NCBI RefSeq assembly: GCF_000203795.2
Contig: NW_006281101.1
Location: 335,279-399,278 of the forward strand
Source: Batrachochytrium dendrobatidis JAM81
Lineage: Eukaryota > Chytridiomycota > Chytridiomycetes > Rhizophydiales
DNA: 64,000 nucleotides
Direction: 5' to 3'
Below are positions 12,571 to 25,680 of this stretch, piece by piece (within the stretch, counting starts at the first letter, position 1; every line of letters begins with the position of its first letter). The notes beneath the pieces were generated by a model that was not told where the DNA came from, did no database searches, and worked only from the letters and a program-made list of their open reading frames with translations. Both the position numbers and the translations under genes were made by a program.

Positions 12571-14706
12571 ATGATGGGAACAGAGACCATTCCTAAATCC
12601 ACCCTTCAGCCCAAGACTACCAGCAAAACTGCTCGAAAGAGGAACAAAAACTCGACTCCGACTGCTAATGCAGATGTAGTTAAACAAGTTGTTACTACAG
12701 ATATGGCCAGCACATTTGAGACTAGCGAGAAACGGAATATGGTGTTGGAGCGACTAGTCAAGGCACTCCGAAGCCAACTTCAAGCAGCAGTCGATACTCA
12801 CAACGTTAGTCTCGATGCTGCAGTCTCTTGTCATTCCGACAAGAGCAACGAGATGCTGGCTGCGGATACGCTTCATCAGCTGCAATTGCGGTCCATTGTG
12901 CAGCAGAAACAAGAGGCTGCAACAAACAGACTATTTGATGCATTGGCCGATACAATTCCTGTTGGTCATCCTCAGCATCAGCTATTGCTGTTTGTCCGAC
13001 AATCGGCAATGGAACATTTTGAATTACAGCAATTGATATCAAGACTTGCCTGTTCGCTTTCTACTACTTCAACTGCTGCTGACAAGGAACTTGATCAAAA
13101 GGAGAATAGTGTGGACCAGGATTCTTTACAGGGACTTCCGTTACTGGATCTTGCTTTGGAGATCATTGCCAAGCATACTCGCACAAGTGGGTCGCTTTGT
13201 ACGGATGTCGCTTCCACGGACAGTTTACTTCCACCACTGCCCACCATGAATAGCATTGCGACGGCAGAGTTACCAAACACACAGCCATCCACTATTCCTC
13301 ATTCAGAGGATCCCAATGTTGGAGTGTATCTGGCAACTGCTCGTAAAGTTACCTTTGATGGCAATCAGTTGCTGCTCAACAAATTACGATTACTGAAAAA
13401 AGGTCATCAGATGAAACTCGAAGCTGCAAATGCAGAGGTAATACTTGTGTACTAGATTTTAAGAGTAGCTGTGATTTCATTGAAACTTGACTGACCACTG
13501 CATTAATTTGTGTCATGTTGCTGATCACAAAATCAACCGTGTTAGGCCACTGCCTTGAACATTGCTGGAAAACAATCCATAGGCCAGCTAAGATTGGAAA
13601 AGGATCAATTGCTGAAATGCATTCATCTGGCTGACGAGACCACTGCTGGTCTCACTGCTCAAGTGCAGCAATTGACCGATATGCAAAACGAATTTGTTCA
13701 TGCTGTAAGTAGCTGTTTTGTGTTTGTGATGACGCGCATCCAAGTTTGTGTTCACAACAGTGTGAACGATCCGTTACAAACTCTTTTTTAACACTTGCAT
13801 TTCAGACTAAAGAGATCAATCCTCAACAAGACTCTTTGGAATCCAACAAAATGTACATGAGCGTCCTTACTCGATCCAAGGCTTTAGAAAAGCAACTGGA
13901 AACCGTGACTCAGCAATACGCTATATTACAACAACAGCTGGAGGATAATGGAGTTCAACTAAAACAATATGCTACTGTTCTTTCTGAAAAAGAGATTGAT
14001 ATTCGTAATCATGTAGCTCGTATACAAGAGTATCAGCGCATGTTGACGTCTTCTGAACAGATGTTGTCGACTCAACGAGCAGAAATGGATGAAATAAAAG
14101 ACACAGTTGAGCGAGCAATCAGTATCGGCAAGCAGCAAGATGCCGCATTGGAAAGCAAAGACTCGATTATCCGCAAAATGGAATCGCAGGTACAATATGG
14201 GTTCTCACACTCGTTGAGTCTTTTTTACACCAGACTCTTGGTAACTGGACCTGGTAAGTCGTCTGTTTCTACCATGATCCAATCTCGGCTATTTACCAAA
14301 ATATGCTTTTGTGAGTAGATATCCATAGCCTCAATCGTGATCACTGGATAGAGGACAAGGATGCTGTCGAGTGCCATGATCCAACCTGTACAAAAAAGTT
14401 TGGAGTATTTGTTCGTCGACACCATTGCAGAAAATGTGGCAATATATACTGTGCCGAGCATGTGAGCAAGCACATGAGGTTGTCCATTGCAACACTAGAA
14501 TACCATCCACATGGGGTTGAAACCAAAATATGCGATATGTGTGCTGTTGATACTCAGGCAAGACGGTTCATGTTGCTTTTTTATTGAAAAACGCATAGGT
14601 TAAACTAACTACTATTGGATTGGGTTGATTATAGGAGCAATTGGAATTAAACTCTACAGATTTTGAATCACTACTAACGGCAACATCAACTCCCTCGTGT
14701 GAATGA
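12571..14706 (+). CDS. Coiled-coil protein with FYVE zinc finger
   Basis: This is probably a membrane-associated protein that binds phosphatidylinositol 3-phosphate on endosomes or vacuoles. Proposed exons are 12571-13437, 13546-13704, 13806-14253, 14319-14557 and 14635-14706, giving 594 residues in frame. Residues about 50-480 are largely helical and Gln-rich with long coiled coils. The FYVE finger is encoded at about 14340-14550: a W-x-x-D start, a C-x4-C pair (ECHDPTC), the basic RRHHCRKCG core that binds the lipid, C-x2-H (YCAEH) and a final C-x2-C (CDMC). The C-x4-C spacing and His ligand recall Pib2-like fungal FYVE domains. The last intron (14558-14634) is GC-AG. The splicing around 14190-14330 has a second in-frame solution. 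The specific orthologue is not identified. Confidence 0.8.
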
Positions 14707-14942
14707 TCGGCTTACTTTGAGATTTCAATCGATTTTGATGATCCATTTTTGGCTAGTTTTGCTTTATCAAGAAATAAATTGTTTTCTGCTAATTTTCCGA
14801 GACTGCATGTCTGATGGTAGAATCTGCAACATGATTTGACTGAAATAGTTTAATTTTGTGAGTTGCAAACTCATCACACGTGACTTGAACTCACATTTTG
14901 GTTTGCATGGACAATATTTGATGTGATTCGACTTTCACGACA

Positions 14943-17568
14943 ATGAGTGAAGCTGAAAAGGCGAGACTTGGGTCTGGCACTTCTACAACTGCAGCTGTTC
15001 ATGGAGGAGCTTCAATAGATATCACAAGTGACACTGTAAATCATTGACTCTATTTTTAACTATTGACTTATAACAACCACTCATTCAATGTGTTTTTATT
15101 TTAGGCCATTGATTTGGATGATCTAGGTAATCGAGTGATTGACTGGACTCGAAAGTTTTAAAAAAATCAACACCACGTTTATGTTGATTGTTGGATTTGA
15201 TGTTACAAGAATGAACATTGTAACTTTTCTGCAACTCAATCCATGCGTAGATCTTTTAACCCATTCGACTTGTTGGTTTGGGTGTAGATGACAGCGAGTA
15301 TATTGCCACACATGCTCAAGAAGATCAAAAGGCGATCTTGGAAAGTCTGGAGCGTCGGAGATTGGCACGAACGCTGGCCGTACCAACAGATGATGGTCGA
15401 GTGCGACAAAAATTACGCAAGCTTGCTCAACCCATCACACTCTTTGGCGAACGAGTACGTTATCTACTCGAACTCTGAACTCAACACTTGTATTTATATA
15501 TTCATGTTTTGAATAGATGGAGCTAATATTTTGTTGATCCTAGCCTGGAGAACGACGAGATCGACTTAGAGAATATTTGTCAACAAAAATGATGGAAGGC
15601 GGTGATGAGTTGGCTGCAATGTTGTCTGAAAGTGACTCGAGCGGTGATGGAGAAAGTGGTGAAGATGAAAATGCTGAAATGCAAGAGTTTTACACGTATG
15701 GATCTGAAGAGCTTGTATGTGCCAGACGTCACCTTTTAAAGTATTCCATTCCAAGGTATTTTGATAAATGTCATGCAGTAAATAGTTTACCCATAAAACG
15801 AATCTAAATGCTAACTGAAGTTTATTCATTTCTGACTAGAGCAAAAGAGCGTATAGCATTGCAACGGGCTGAGATTGATATTCCTTTTGCTCAACGTAAA
15901 AAAGCCAAGCATGAATTTTACACCTATCTAATGGTAAACTACTTTAGGTCAGATCAATATCTGCATAATCTACGTTCTTAACCATGTATCACTATTCAAC
16001 GGCTATCTTAGGGATTTGAAACCAAAAGTCTACAGTTTGGTGACGAGAGACCTATGGGATACTGTACATTTGCACCCAATTCCAAAGTTCTTGCAACTGC
16101 GTCATGGAGCGGCATGGTAAAACTATGGAGCGTTCCCGATTCTGACCAGATTGGTGTGCTAAGAGGTAAACGTATTTCCAAAAACACTCACATTGTACTA
16201 TTTTATTGTAGAAACTAATGTTGATATAATCAAGGACACCGTGATCGAGTAAGTGGACTAGCTTTTCATCCGCGAGCTACACTTGATCAGCCCGTCTCAG
16301 CTTTGAATCTCGTCAGTGGTGCTGTTGATGGTTCAGTGAATTTATGGTCACTGGAAAAGTAGGTCGTTTTTAGTTGCCAATCTTATCCATATATGCATCT
16401 GACATTGATTTGTATTGCATACATTACTCAGAGATACACCCATTGCCAAACTAGAGGGACACGAAATGAGAGTATCTCGAGTTGCGTTTCATCCGTCAGG
16501 TGAATATATTGGAACTGCTAGGTAACATTTTTGGAGTTTTATCTAATATTTGCAACTTTATGAGCACTACAAACCGATGATAAAATATGTATCCATCATT
16601 TTCTGATACTTTATTGAATATATAGTTTTGATACTACATGGCGACTATGGAGTGCAGAAACTCAGCAAGAACTACTGATGCAGGAAGGTCATTCACGCCA
16701 AGTGTTTGCAATTGGATTTCAAAATGACGGTGCGCTTGTAGCTACAGCGTAAGTGGCATCTTTTGACTCGAGTGGTTGCAAAACGTACATGTACAATTTC
16801 AATAGGCTTTGTTATAGCATGCATCTAAAACTATGTATTATGATTTACCAGTGGAATGGACTCGATTGGACGTGTGTGGGATCTACGTACAGGTCGATCA
16901 GTCATGGTTCTTAACGGCCATGTAAAGCCCATTCTATCACTTGATTGGGCACTCAACGGCTATCAAATGGCTACAGGGAGCGAAGACAATTCAATCCGCA
17001 TATGGGATATCCGAGCTGCTGCTTCTGTTTACTCTATCCCTGCACACACAAACATTGTATCTCAAGTCAAGTACTGGCAGGCTACGGACGTGTTTGAGCA
17101 TCCAGAGCTTAACGATGGGTGGTGTATTCCACAGCTGACTGGACTGATGGACTCCACCTTGGGAAAATCGAGTAAAAAACAAAACATACCTCTAAAAGAA
17201 ACTTGCAAGGTGGTCAAAGATGTTGATATGGCTGATACCAAGGAGGAAGAGGGTTTGTTAGGTAAGGGATCAGATACACGCAAACACTTTCTCAATGGAT
17301 CATTCTTGATATCAAGTTCATACGACGGCACATGTAAAATGTGGACAGATGGAGACTACAAACCAATCAAGTCGCTATCAGGTCTAGAAGCAAAAGTCAT
17401 GTGTGCGGACATCTCAGGAGGTAAGAATTTGATTTGAATTAAAAGGCTAAATCTGTCAATGAGCTTTATATTTCCAGCTGAATTTTTTATGCAACTACAG
17501 ATGGAAAGTACATTGCCACAGCATTGTATGACCGCACGTTTAAAATGTATGCCAATAGTGACGAATAA
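14943..17568 (+). CDS. PRP4: U4/U6 snRNP protein PRP4 (WD40 splicing factor)
   Basis: This is a core component of the U4/U6-U5 tri-snRNP, needed for pre-mRNA splicing in the nucleus. Eleven exons (14943-15035, 15105-15126, 15288-15454, 15544-15755, 15840-15933, 16012-16165, 16235-16358, 16432-16521, 16626-16748, 16852-17420, 17501-17568) join in frame to 571 residues. The N-terminal splicing factor motif region shows [17 protein letters not shown] and then [23 protein letters not shown]. Seven WD40 repeats follow, with clear blades ending in VKLW, VNLW, WRLW, GRVWD, IRIWD and CKMW. An unusually acidic insertion separates the sixth and seventh repeats (about residues 440-500). Length and order match the family. 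Exon 2 is only 22 nt. The gene faces the Q-rich gene tail-to-tail. Confidence 0.93.
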
Positions 17569-17965
17569 ACTACAAACACTATTGGAGTACTTTAACACGA
17601 ATTGGCTTTTCATTTTTCTGATAAACGAGCAGTATTTATTGCTAAATAAGCGACAAGATAAAAAAAAGTATTGTTTGTTCAGGACATGACAGGATTGGAT
17701 ATTAGCAATCAAAACAAGTTAATTGGGGTGCTACTAGATTAAATGGCGTATCATGTCAACAACCCGAGTCAAATCAACGTCATTGTCGCATAAATATCCG
17801 TAACAGTAATACACGTATCAGTAGCTCCAACAACATGAATCAACAAACATGGGTAGTAAATAAAAATGAAATATCAAGAAATAAGCAAAACAAGCAGCTG
17901 CTACACTATTGTCCGCCTTTTTGTAAGAATCAGACAGTTTCACAAAGCAATAAGAAGGTGGGAAT

Positions 17966-19506
17966 CTATGGTGTACATTGGGGCATCACAATCTGAGGAG
18001 ACTGCAGTGTGGATGATGAAGACATGCCACCCAACAGTGAGTCTGTATACATTTGTCCTAGTGGTTGATGCTCCTGCTGCATCATCATTTGAAACTGCCC
18101 CTGCGATGGTGCATACAGATTGTGTTGTGAATCTTGACCCATAGACTGATCCATTGGACTAAACAAAGCCGATTCCATTTCACGATGATGTTGTAAATTC
18201 TGTTGACGCAACTGCTGCTGGAGTTGGTGCTGCTTGAGTTGGTGCTGTTGACGTTGAAGAAGTAGATGTTGATGTTGAGCGCGTTGTTGCGCCTGTTGTT
18301 TTTGCAAAATATGCTGTTGAATGTGACTTGGTTGATGGGACATGTTGAGCATTGAATGCTGGCCCACCATTGAGGCGGCGGCTTGAACACCATGTGGCAT
18401 TGTAAACGAGTTTTGAGTAGCTCGTGATTGATCCGAAGGAAATCGATCGTGTATATGTGGTGATGACATTGAACTATCCATGCATCCCATTGACATATCA
18501 TCTGTCAACATAACTGCAGACCTAGATGACGTTGATCACATTGTAAACAATGCACAAGCAAATGGAAATAAAAAAAGGTAAATTAACGCTGTTGTTGATT
18601 TCAGATACGAGTGGCAGATGCTTACCAACAGTTGACTCCAGGAATCAGTCCAATGGCATAGAATGCATAACAAAAGTTTTTAACATTAGGACCAAGGTAA
18701 AAAAGAACATGCGATTCCACTGCATTTAACATCTGAGGTGATGTAGTGCTTGTAGTGATGGGATTAGCTCGAGAAATTGTATCCGCGACTGATACAGTAG
18801 CAGGACTCGGATGCATGGATTCAGATCTCATGATTGGAGTTGGATTGAGCGACATATTTGGACTTGGATGCAATGAATCCGACACCGAGTCAGTCGTGTC
18901 CAAGGGTGCCCAGCAACCAACAGCCATTCCACCAATACTAGGTGAAAGGGTGGTTATGGATGCAGTACTATCGATCAATGAAGATTTTGGTATTTGCCCG
19001 ATACCAGAGTTAGAAGTAGATGAAACACCCAAACCGGAAAAATGATGTAATTGCTCACGAGATACTTCGCTCGAAGCAGAATGCGTAGGAACAAGATGTC
19101 GAAGTACACAATGTGGATGTTGTAAAACTGGTGAAAACCACTCTTGACCATAGTCGGCCTTGACAAGAAACACACCTTCAGAAAACTCTCCTGCATCAAA
19201 TCTGGAAAAGATCACCTGGAGCATCTGTTCAATGCTTCCTTGATAGATGGGTTGCTGACAAGAAGCTATTCCACCTGGACCACCTACTGAGCCTCCAATA
19301 TTCATTTGACCTACAACAAGTGGTGCCTGAGTGCAGGATAGGACTCGGCTAGTATGTAAAGAAGTCAGATCTCCCCATACGCGTCCATGCCATTGACGGC
19401 CTTCTGGACGATGCAGGTCTTTGGCGGTATGCAGCACCAAGTCAAACCGTTCACCGGTAATCACAGTCTTGGAAAGTTCAAATATCAGTGCAAAATCAGT
19501 AGGCAT
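17966..19506 (-). CDS. Q-rich hypothetical protein, possible transcription regulator
   Basis: The function is not recognised. Two exons (19506-18626 and 18521-17966) with one 104-nt GT-AG intron give 478 residues, starting MPTDFALIFELSK. The same frame stays open to an upstream ATG at 19626, so the start is uncertain by 40 residues. The first 190 residues look globular (conserved-looking GERFDLVLHTAKD, GRQWHGRVWG). Residues about 190-265 are Ser/Thr/Pro-rich and probably disordered. A short hydrophobic segment, FCYAFYAIGLIPG, precedes the intron. The C-terminal half is dominated by Gln, His and Met (about residues 340-450). Such low-complexity Gln tracts are common in Mediator, SAGA and other transcription proteins, but that is inference only. 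Confidence 0.7.
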
Positions 19507-20096
19507 ATTGTATACTGTATGTAAAGTAAAGTTGACTGGTCTGAACAAGTGTGGATAAAAGGAGCGGAGTTGAAGATGTGTAGTCTGGTAAATCAAGCAA
19601 TTTAATTCGTATTGAAAATCAAGCAATTTGATTAGTATTGAGAATCAAGCAAGGGCTGAATGAAATTTAGAGTTTATGCATGATATTAACCAACAGATAC
19701 ATGTGTTTACCTATAACTGTGCCAACACTGATTAAGTGAGAGTTGTTGAAATAGACGAATGAGTTGGAAAATTAAAATGTGGAGCGGAGATGATTTTGTA
19801 AGCCTTGCGGTGATTATTTTCCAATGTAATTCATCAACGGTTTAGAAAAGTATAACAAAGCAGTTTAAATGCAGTCACGTCAAGTAACAGATTAAGATGG
19901 ACTAAACGAATAACAATAAATTGAACATGCGACAGTCAAGTTGAGAATTCGATTTATTTTTATAATAATCGAATCTATAAAATCAATCGATTATAAAAAG
20001 ACAAGATTGAATTCAACCAAAACTAAGTCGAGTGAATTGGACGAGAATTGACTTTTGACTTGCATTTTACATCAAGACTGTATTATTATTCCATTA
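19507..20096. promoter_or_regulatory. Divergent promoter region, Q-rich gene / SLA1
   Basis: This 590-base gap separates two outward-reading genes and must hold both promoters. It is very AT-rich. A TATAAAAAG word at 19992-20000, about 100 bases before the SLA1 ATG, is a candidate TATA element. It sits in a run of overlapping inverted words around ATCGATTATAA. No coding frame is convincing here. Confidence 0.4.
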
Positions 20097-23000
20097 ATGC
20101 CAGACTGTAAAATTGTTGCTCGCTGTCTGTTTGACTACGAGGCTCGTACTGACGAAGAGCTGACTATTCGTGAAGGCGACTTACTGTTTATTACGGATGA
20201 TACCGACCAGGAATGGTGGATGGCTACTGAGAAGCCAGTCGATGCATTTCAAGAAGCTCATTCGGGTCTTGTTCCTATGAGTTATGTCGAAGAGGTCAGT
20301 CCATGAATAGTCATGGCTGTTGTAGGTTTGATCGATTGGAAAGATGTCTTGATCAAGGTCTTGACATAGGTCAAGACCTCTTGGCAGTTACTGGATATTA
20401 CATTCATTCTGGATTCATAGCAAGTCTGACTTGCTATTCTTACTGGATATCATGGAGCTGAAAGCCATACATTGGCTCAAGACTGCAGTCCTTGTTTTAT
20501 ACATTCAGTCTGATCGTAATAACACTCTGCTATCGTCTTATGATGACTAGCACTATCAGTGTCCTGCCAGTATCCTGCCATCTGCTTCAGATTCACCTCG
20601 ATCATCTACAACTATTTGAATTGAAATTGCTCTGGCTTATACTTTGTATTTGTCTATGTAGGCTCAGCCCATATCCTTGGCAACTGCATTGTATGACTAC
20701 AATCCTGCCACCAACGAGGAAATTGCCTTGAGGGAAGGCCAGCATCTTCGAGTATATGAAAAGGTGGACGCAGATTGGTGGTTTGTCAAGCAGGACAACC
20801 ATGTCGGTCTGGCTCCCGCCACTTACATCGAAGAGGTAACTGCTTATGTCCTGTAAGCATTCCTTGTATTAATCACTACAAATAGTCTAATTACTCTACA
20901 ACTCAATAGCAAGTCCCAACTGTACAATCATCCGCATCTGCTACTATCATCAGTCCTCCCAGTCAAGATGCTGCATCAAGTCTGCTGGCCCCAGAAAAAC
21001 AAAAACATTTGCTGCTAAATGCTCTGGGTGGTCTTGGCTTCTCAAAACCTAAATCTGATCCTAAAAGCGTTGGTCAAATCTATGGTCCAGACGAATTGGT
21101 GTATTTCCCAGTCACGGTAATACTAGATGGGTTTTCCAACAGTACTTGTAGTCCTGGTTTAAAACTGCTTTACCGTACTTATCTAGCTTTGATGTATTTG
21201 ATAGGAACTTGACAAGAAAAAAAAGAAAAATAGCAAAAAAGGCTTTATTGCATTTTCAGAAAAGGAACTGCTTATATATTTTGTGGACAATCCAGTGAGT
21301 TTATCTTTTGCTCTGGGTTTGATTGTATTTATTTTTGTTGCTTGGACTATAGTGTGCCAATCGACAATACCAGTATTGAATCTTTATCCCAATTATATGA
21401 TCCTACAGACCCGAGAAATTGTCTCAAAAACTCCCGTTAGTGAGCTTACAAGATACAAGGACAAAAAAACAAAACTTGTTTTTGAATTTGAAGACAAGGA
21501 GGCACGAGAGTATGAAGGTGAAAAGTCGGAGATTTCCAAAGCAGTGGCCAGTCTGGAGCATGTTCTTCAGATTGTAAGTTCAAATTCATTGAAACTTGTA
21601 ATTGTGACTGCTGATTTTTAGTTGGACATTTACATGTAAACATTGAGTTTAGAGCAAGAGTGGTGCCCAAAATTCATCTCCTCCAGCTACACACGTAGCA
21701 TTCGCTGCAATCCAGCCAGTTCCTATCCAGATTGAATCTGTAATGGCTCCGCCTCCTTTAGCCGCTCCGTCTTCGGCATCTCGAAATGTAATGCCAACAA
21801 TGTTATCCAAACGAGTAGTTGCAATCTATGACTACGATCCTGTAGAAGAAGGCGAGCTGGCGATTCGCGAAAACGACATACTTGTGGTGGTTGATGATTC
21901 TGATCCGGATTGGTGGCTTGTGAAGCACACCACTCATAACAAAGAAGGATTGGTTCCCAAAACCTATGTCGAAGTGAGCATTCATATCGCTTTTAAACAT
22001 AAATTTGTCATGCGCTAATCGTATTATCAATGCTGTTTATTGATTGTTATAGGAGGAAACTGAAAATTCTAGAGCAGCCAGTAACGAGTCTGTAGCACTA
22101 TATCAAGCTAGAGAACATGAACGACAACAAATTCAAGAACATGAAGCACGCGAAATGGAAATACGTCATCGTGCACATGAATTAGAGGAGCAACGTAGAA
22201 TGCAGCAAATAGCAGAGGAGCAACGCCGTCATGAACAGGAACAGCTTGAGCATCAGCGCCAAATGGAACAACTTGAGCATCAACGTCAGATGGAACAGCA
22301 GCAACAACAAGCCATGGCTATTTCTTCTAGATCAAAAATTGACACTCCAGTTGCTCCCATTATACCAACCCGACCAACTGTTCAAAAACAACCAGAAGTT
22401 CCTAAACTGCCTACACGTCCACTTCAAGCCAATACTTTGGCACAAATCCCACAAATTCCTGCTCGTCCTACAGTTCCTACAGGAGCAGTTGTAAAATCAG
22501 TACAGGTACCAGTTGCAGCACCTACAATACCAGATCGTCCCAAAGCGCCTGCATCTCGTCCTGTTGCTGCAGGCACAACTTCTACTTCAACAACTACCGC
22601 ACCACCAAAAGAAAAACCAGCTCCTAACTTACTGCGTAAATGGACTGATCGTACTGGCTCATTTGAAATGGATGCACAATATCTTGGCATCAAGGATGGT
22701 CGAGTTCAACTACACAAATCAAATGGTGTCAAGATTGCTGTTCCTATAGAAAAGCTATGCCAATCTGATTTGAATTATTTGAAATCGCTTCCTGGAAATG
22801 AAAAACTGATTACAGTAAATACTCCCGCGCCAGCTCTAGCACCGCCCAAGGCCAAGACTGGCACGTCATCCAATAATACGCTATCCAAAAAAGAGACTTC
22901 CAAAGAATATATGCATGGTGATTTCAATTGGCTTGAATGGCTAATTCATGCTGGTCTTGCATCCAACGATGCAGCTGCAATCGCTCGTCAGTTTGCCGAG

Positions 23001-24923
23001 CAACGTCTAGATGTGTCAATGATCAATGACATTAGCCGTGAAGCTTTAAGGCAAATGCTTATTACTGAGGGTGACATTATTCGAATTCGAAAGGCAGCCA
23101 ATCTACAAGGTGTGTCATCGGTCGCACAACAGACTATTACTGCAAGAGAGAAAGAAGCCCAGTCTCGGAACTTGCAAATGCTGGACTCTAGACTTGCAAT
23201 GAAAATGCAAAACACGTCCACTCCATCAAATGCCTTGTCCGACCAACTCAAATCTGACGAAGTGCTTGCTCGTGAATTACAAAATATGGAAGTTCGCAAT
23301 GCTCGTGGAGGAACGGTTAGAAAATCGTCTGTAGGTGCAAATGCTGGTTCTGTAAATGCTGCAACTATTTATCAAGCCGGTAATTTACTCAAGGCCGCCA
23401 CTATTGTTCACCGACAAACCGATAATGCGGCCCTGTCTGCACCAACAACCAATTTTTCTGTGCCGCCAGCCACTCAAAGTGTGAGCTCTAATGCATCACT
23501 TGGACTTAAAGCTTCAGGAAATCTGTTGTCCAACAATGCATCCTCTAACGATCCATGGAACGGAGCTACAAATTCAATTGTAAATTCTGCCGCTCAAAAC
23601 ACTCTTCTCAAAGTGCAACAGCAGCAAGAAGAAGCAAAACAAAAACTTGCAAATGCAGAGCTTGCCATTCGCAAAGCGCAAGAGTCTAATCGTCAGGCAA
23701 CTCTTCTTGAGCAGCAAAACAAGGCTGCCCAGATGCAGACAGCACAGGCTGAAGCTTCGCTTTTGAAGGCACAAGAAACAGAGCGACAGGCAATGATTTT
23801 GCAGCAGCAGGCACATATGAATCTATTGAACGCACAACGATCGGCTTTTCAAAATCCAATGACGAATATCACCATGACTCCACGCACACTTGCTGCTCCA
23901 CTTATTCCAACCAACACTCAATCTGTCGGTCGATTTATTCCAACTGGACCTACTACTGGCAACGCGTTTGGTAATCAGACAAATCCTCTTCAAACTCAAT
24001 TTTCTGGTGCTCAAGGCACAATGAATCCTTTACAACCCCAGCATTCAGGCAATTTTGGCATGGCGAATTCAATTCAAATGCAGCATTCTGGAAGTTCGAG
24101 TTTGATGAATCCGCTTCAGACACAATATTCGGGCAGCTCTGGAATAACGAATCCATTACAGATGCAACATTCGGGCGGTTTACAAACCATGGTCACTTCT
24201 GATGGTGTGGTCAAGCCTAACTGGATGAACACCAGTAAGCAAACTGTTTTAAAATTTAGACTATTTGATTGCCATTTATTCTGACAGACTTTTTTAATAG
24301 CTCCACAGATGCCATTTGGACCTCCTCCATCTGGTCCTGCTCTTGCATCTGGTACAGATAAATACTCTGCCTTTAAAGATGCCAACACAACCACGCAATC
24401 CGTGTTTGGTCAAACCAATCAGCAAAACATGATGTCGCTAAACAGTGGGACTGGGTCAGGAGTGTTTGGGGCGGCATCGGCTTATCAAACTCATGCAGGA
24501 TCAACTCCAAATTTTAATATGCAACAAGCCAATCCTGTTTTCTTTCCTGGATTTCAATCTGCTCAATCATCTTCAGTTGGGACAAATGGTATGCAACAAG
24601 GATTTGGTGTAACCAATTCAGAAATGGGAACTGGGTTGGGCATGAACCCAAACTTGCCAATGGGTATGAGATCGATGCCAACACAAAACCGTGCATTTGG
24701 ACAGCAAGATGGATCACTGAATGGAATGAATCCCGGCTTTAGGTCTGGTGTTGGTGGTGCGATGACTCTGAACATGGGAGTACCATTTGGTAATGCAGGC
24801 ATGACGAATTCCCAGATGGGCATGCCTGGATCTTTAGGAGGTATGAATCTCACACCCCAACAACAGCAACTTTTTCTTCAACAACAACAACAATTTGCAA
24901 TGGGAAATCCTAGGCTTGGATAA
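20097..24923 (+). CDS. SLA1: SLA1-like endocytic adaptor, three SH3 domains
   Basis: This cortical actin and endocytosis adaptor links cargo and clathrin coats to actin assembly. Eight exons (20097-20294, 20662-20835, 20910-21116, 21205-21294, 21409-21573, 21653-21973, 22053-24234, 24301-24923) join in frame to 1319 residues. In order: SH3-1 (ARCLFDYEA...EWWMA), SH3-2 (ATALYDYNP...DWWFV), a PH-like segment with a LDKKKKKNSKKG run, and SH3-3 (VVAIYDYDP...DWWLV). Next come a Glu/Gln coiled coil, a Pro-rich region with repeated PxxPxRP words, SHD1 (LRKWTDRTGSFEMDAQ, the NPFxD-binding fold), SHD2 (a SAM-like fold from GDFNWLEWLIHAG), a second coiled coil and a C-terminal repeat tail of LQxQxSG words. 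This architecture is diagnostic of Sla1. Intron 1 (367 nt) is unusually long and contains a perfect hairpin. Confidence 0.95.
20356..20379. repeat. Perfect 10-bp hairpin in SLA1 intron 1
   Basis: AGGTCTTGAC, a 4-base spacer ATAG, then GTCAAGACCT form a perfect inverted repeat inside the long first intron. In RNA it would fold as a stable stem with a tetraloop. No function is known. Confidence 0.7.
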
Positions 24924-25680
24924 CTATTGAAAACCTTGTTTTCTAATACATTTGATAATCAAACACAACTCTAAATAACTATAATGATTTGGTGCACTTT
25001 GTGCAAGCAGTTGATTGAAAATCAAGTAGTAGTTTATCTACATTTCTAATGATTGGATGTATTCCATGTTATTGATCACCATTTAAATACAATTTTTTAA
25101 AGCATGTGGCGATATTTCAAAAATGTGTTGGATCGAGTTGGTATTGATTGTTCACAATGAGTGTTTTAATTCAGTTTCTAGTACCAAAATGGTCATGGAA
25201 AACTACCATTCAACTAAGCTTGATAAATACAAAAAATAAACAGTCAAGACCGCAATATAAAAGCTTTGTTGAAACACATGTCTTATCAACTACATAAATC
25301 GTGATAATGATTTGAAAAGTTGGGATGAATTAAACTCGAAATAATTGATTTGATCACTTCATAATGATATTCAATTTGGTAAATCTATCAAATATCAACT
25401 AAACATTTGAATAAAAATCGATCAAAAACTCGGACTTGCAACTGTTGAATTCAAAGTTGAACACTATCCAAACATTCTTTTATCAATCCATTATTGGTTT
25501 TGTATTCTTTGTTTGAATCGTATTATGGCTTGAATTACAGCTGTATTCGTGTAAATGAACCACCAAGTAAGGTATCAAAGTATAATTCATAGTCAGTTCC
25601 ATTAAACGATTGGTACCAATTTATTAGCCAGCGTTGTGTTCTTTGAATTGATTATCAAACTTGATTGATCTTCTGTTGAC
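24924..25680. other. Intergenic AT-rich stretch
   Basis: I see no gene. The stretch runs from the SLA1 stop to the first transposase-derived repeat and probably contains the SLA1 3' region. Open frames are very short. Confidence 0.5.
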
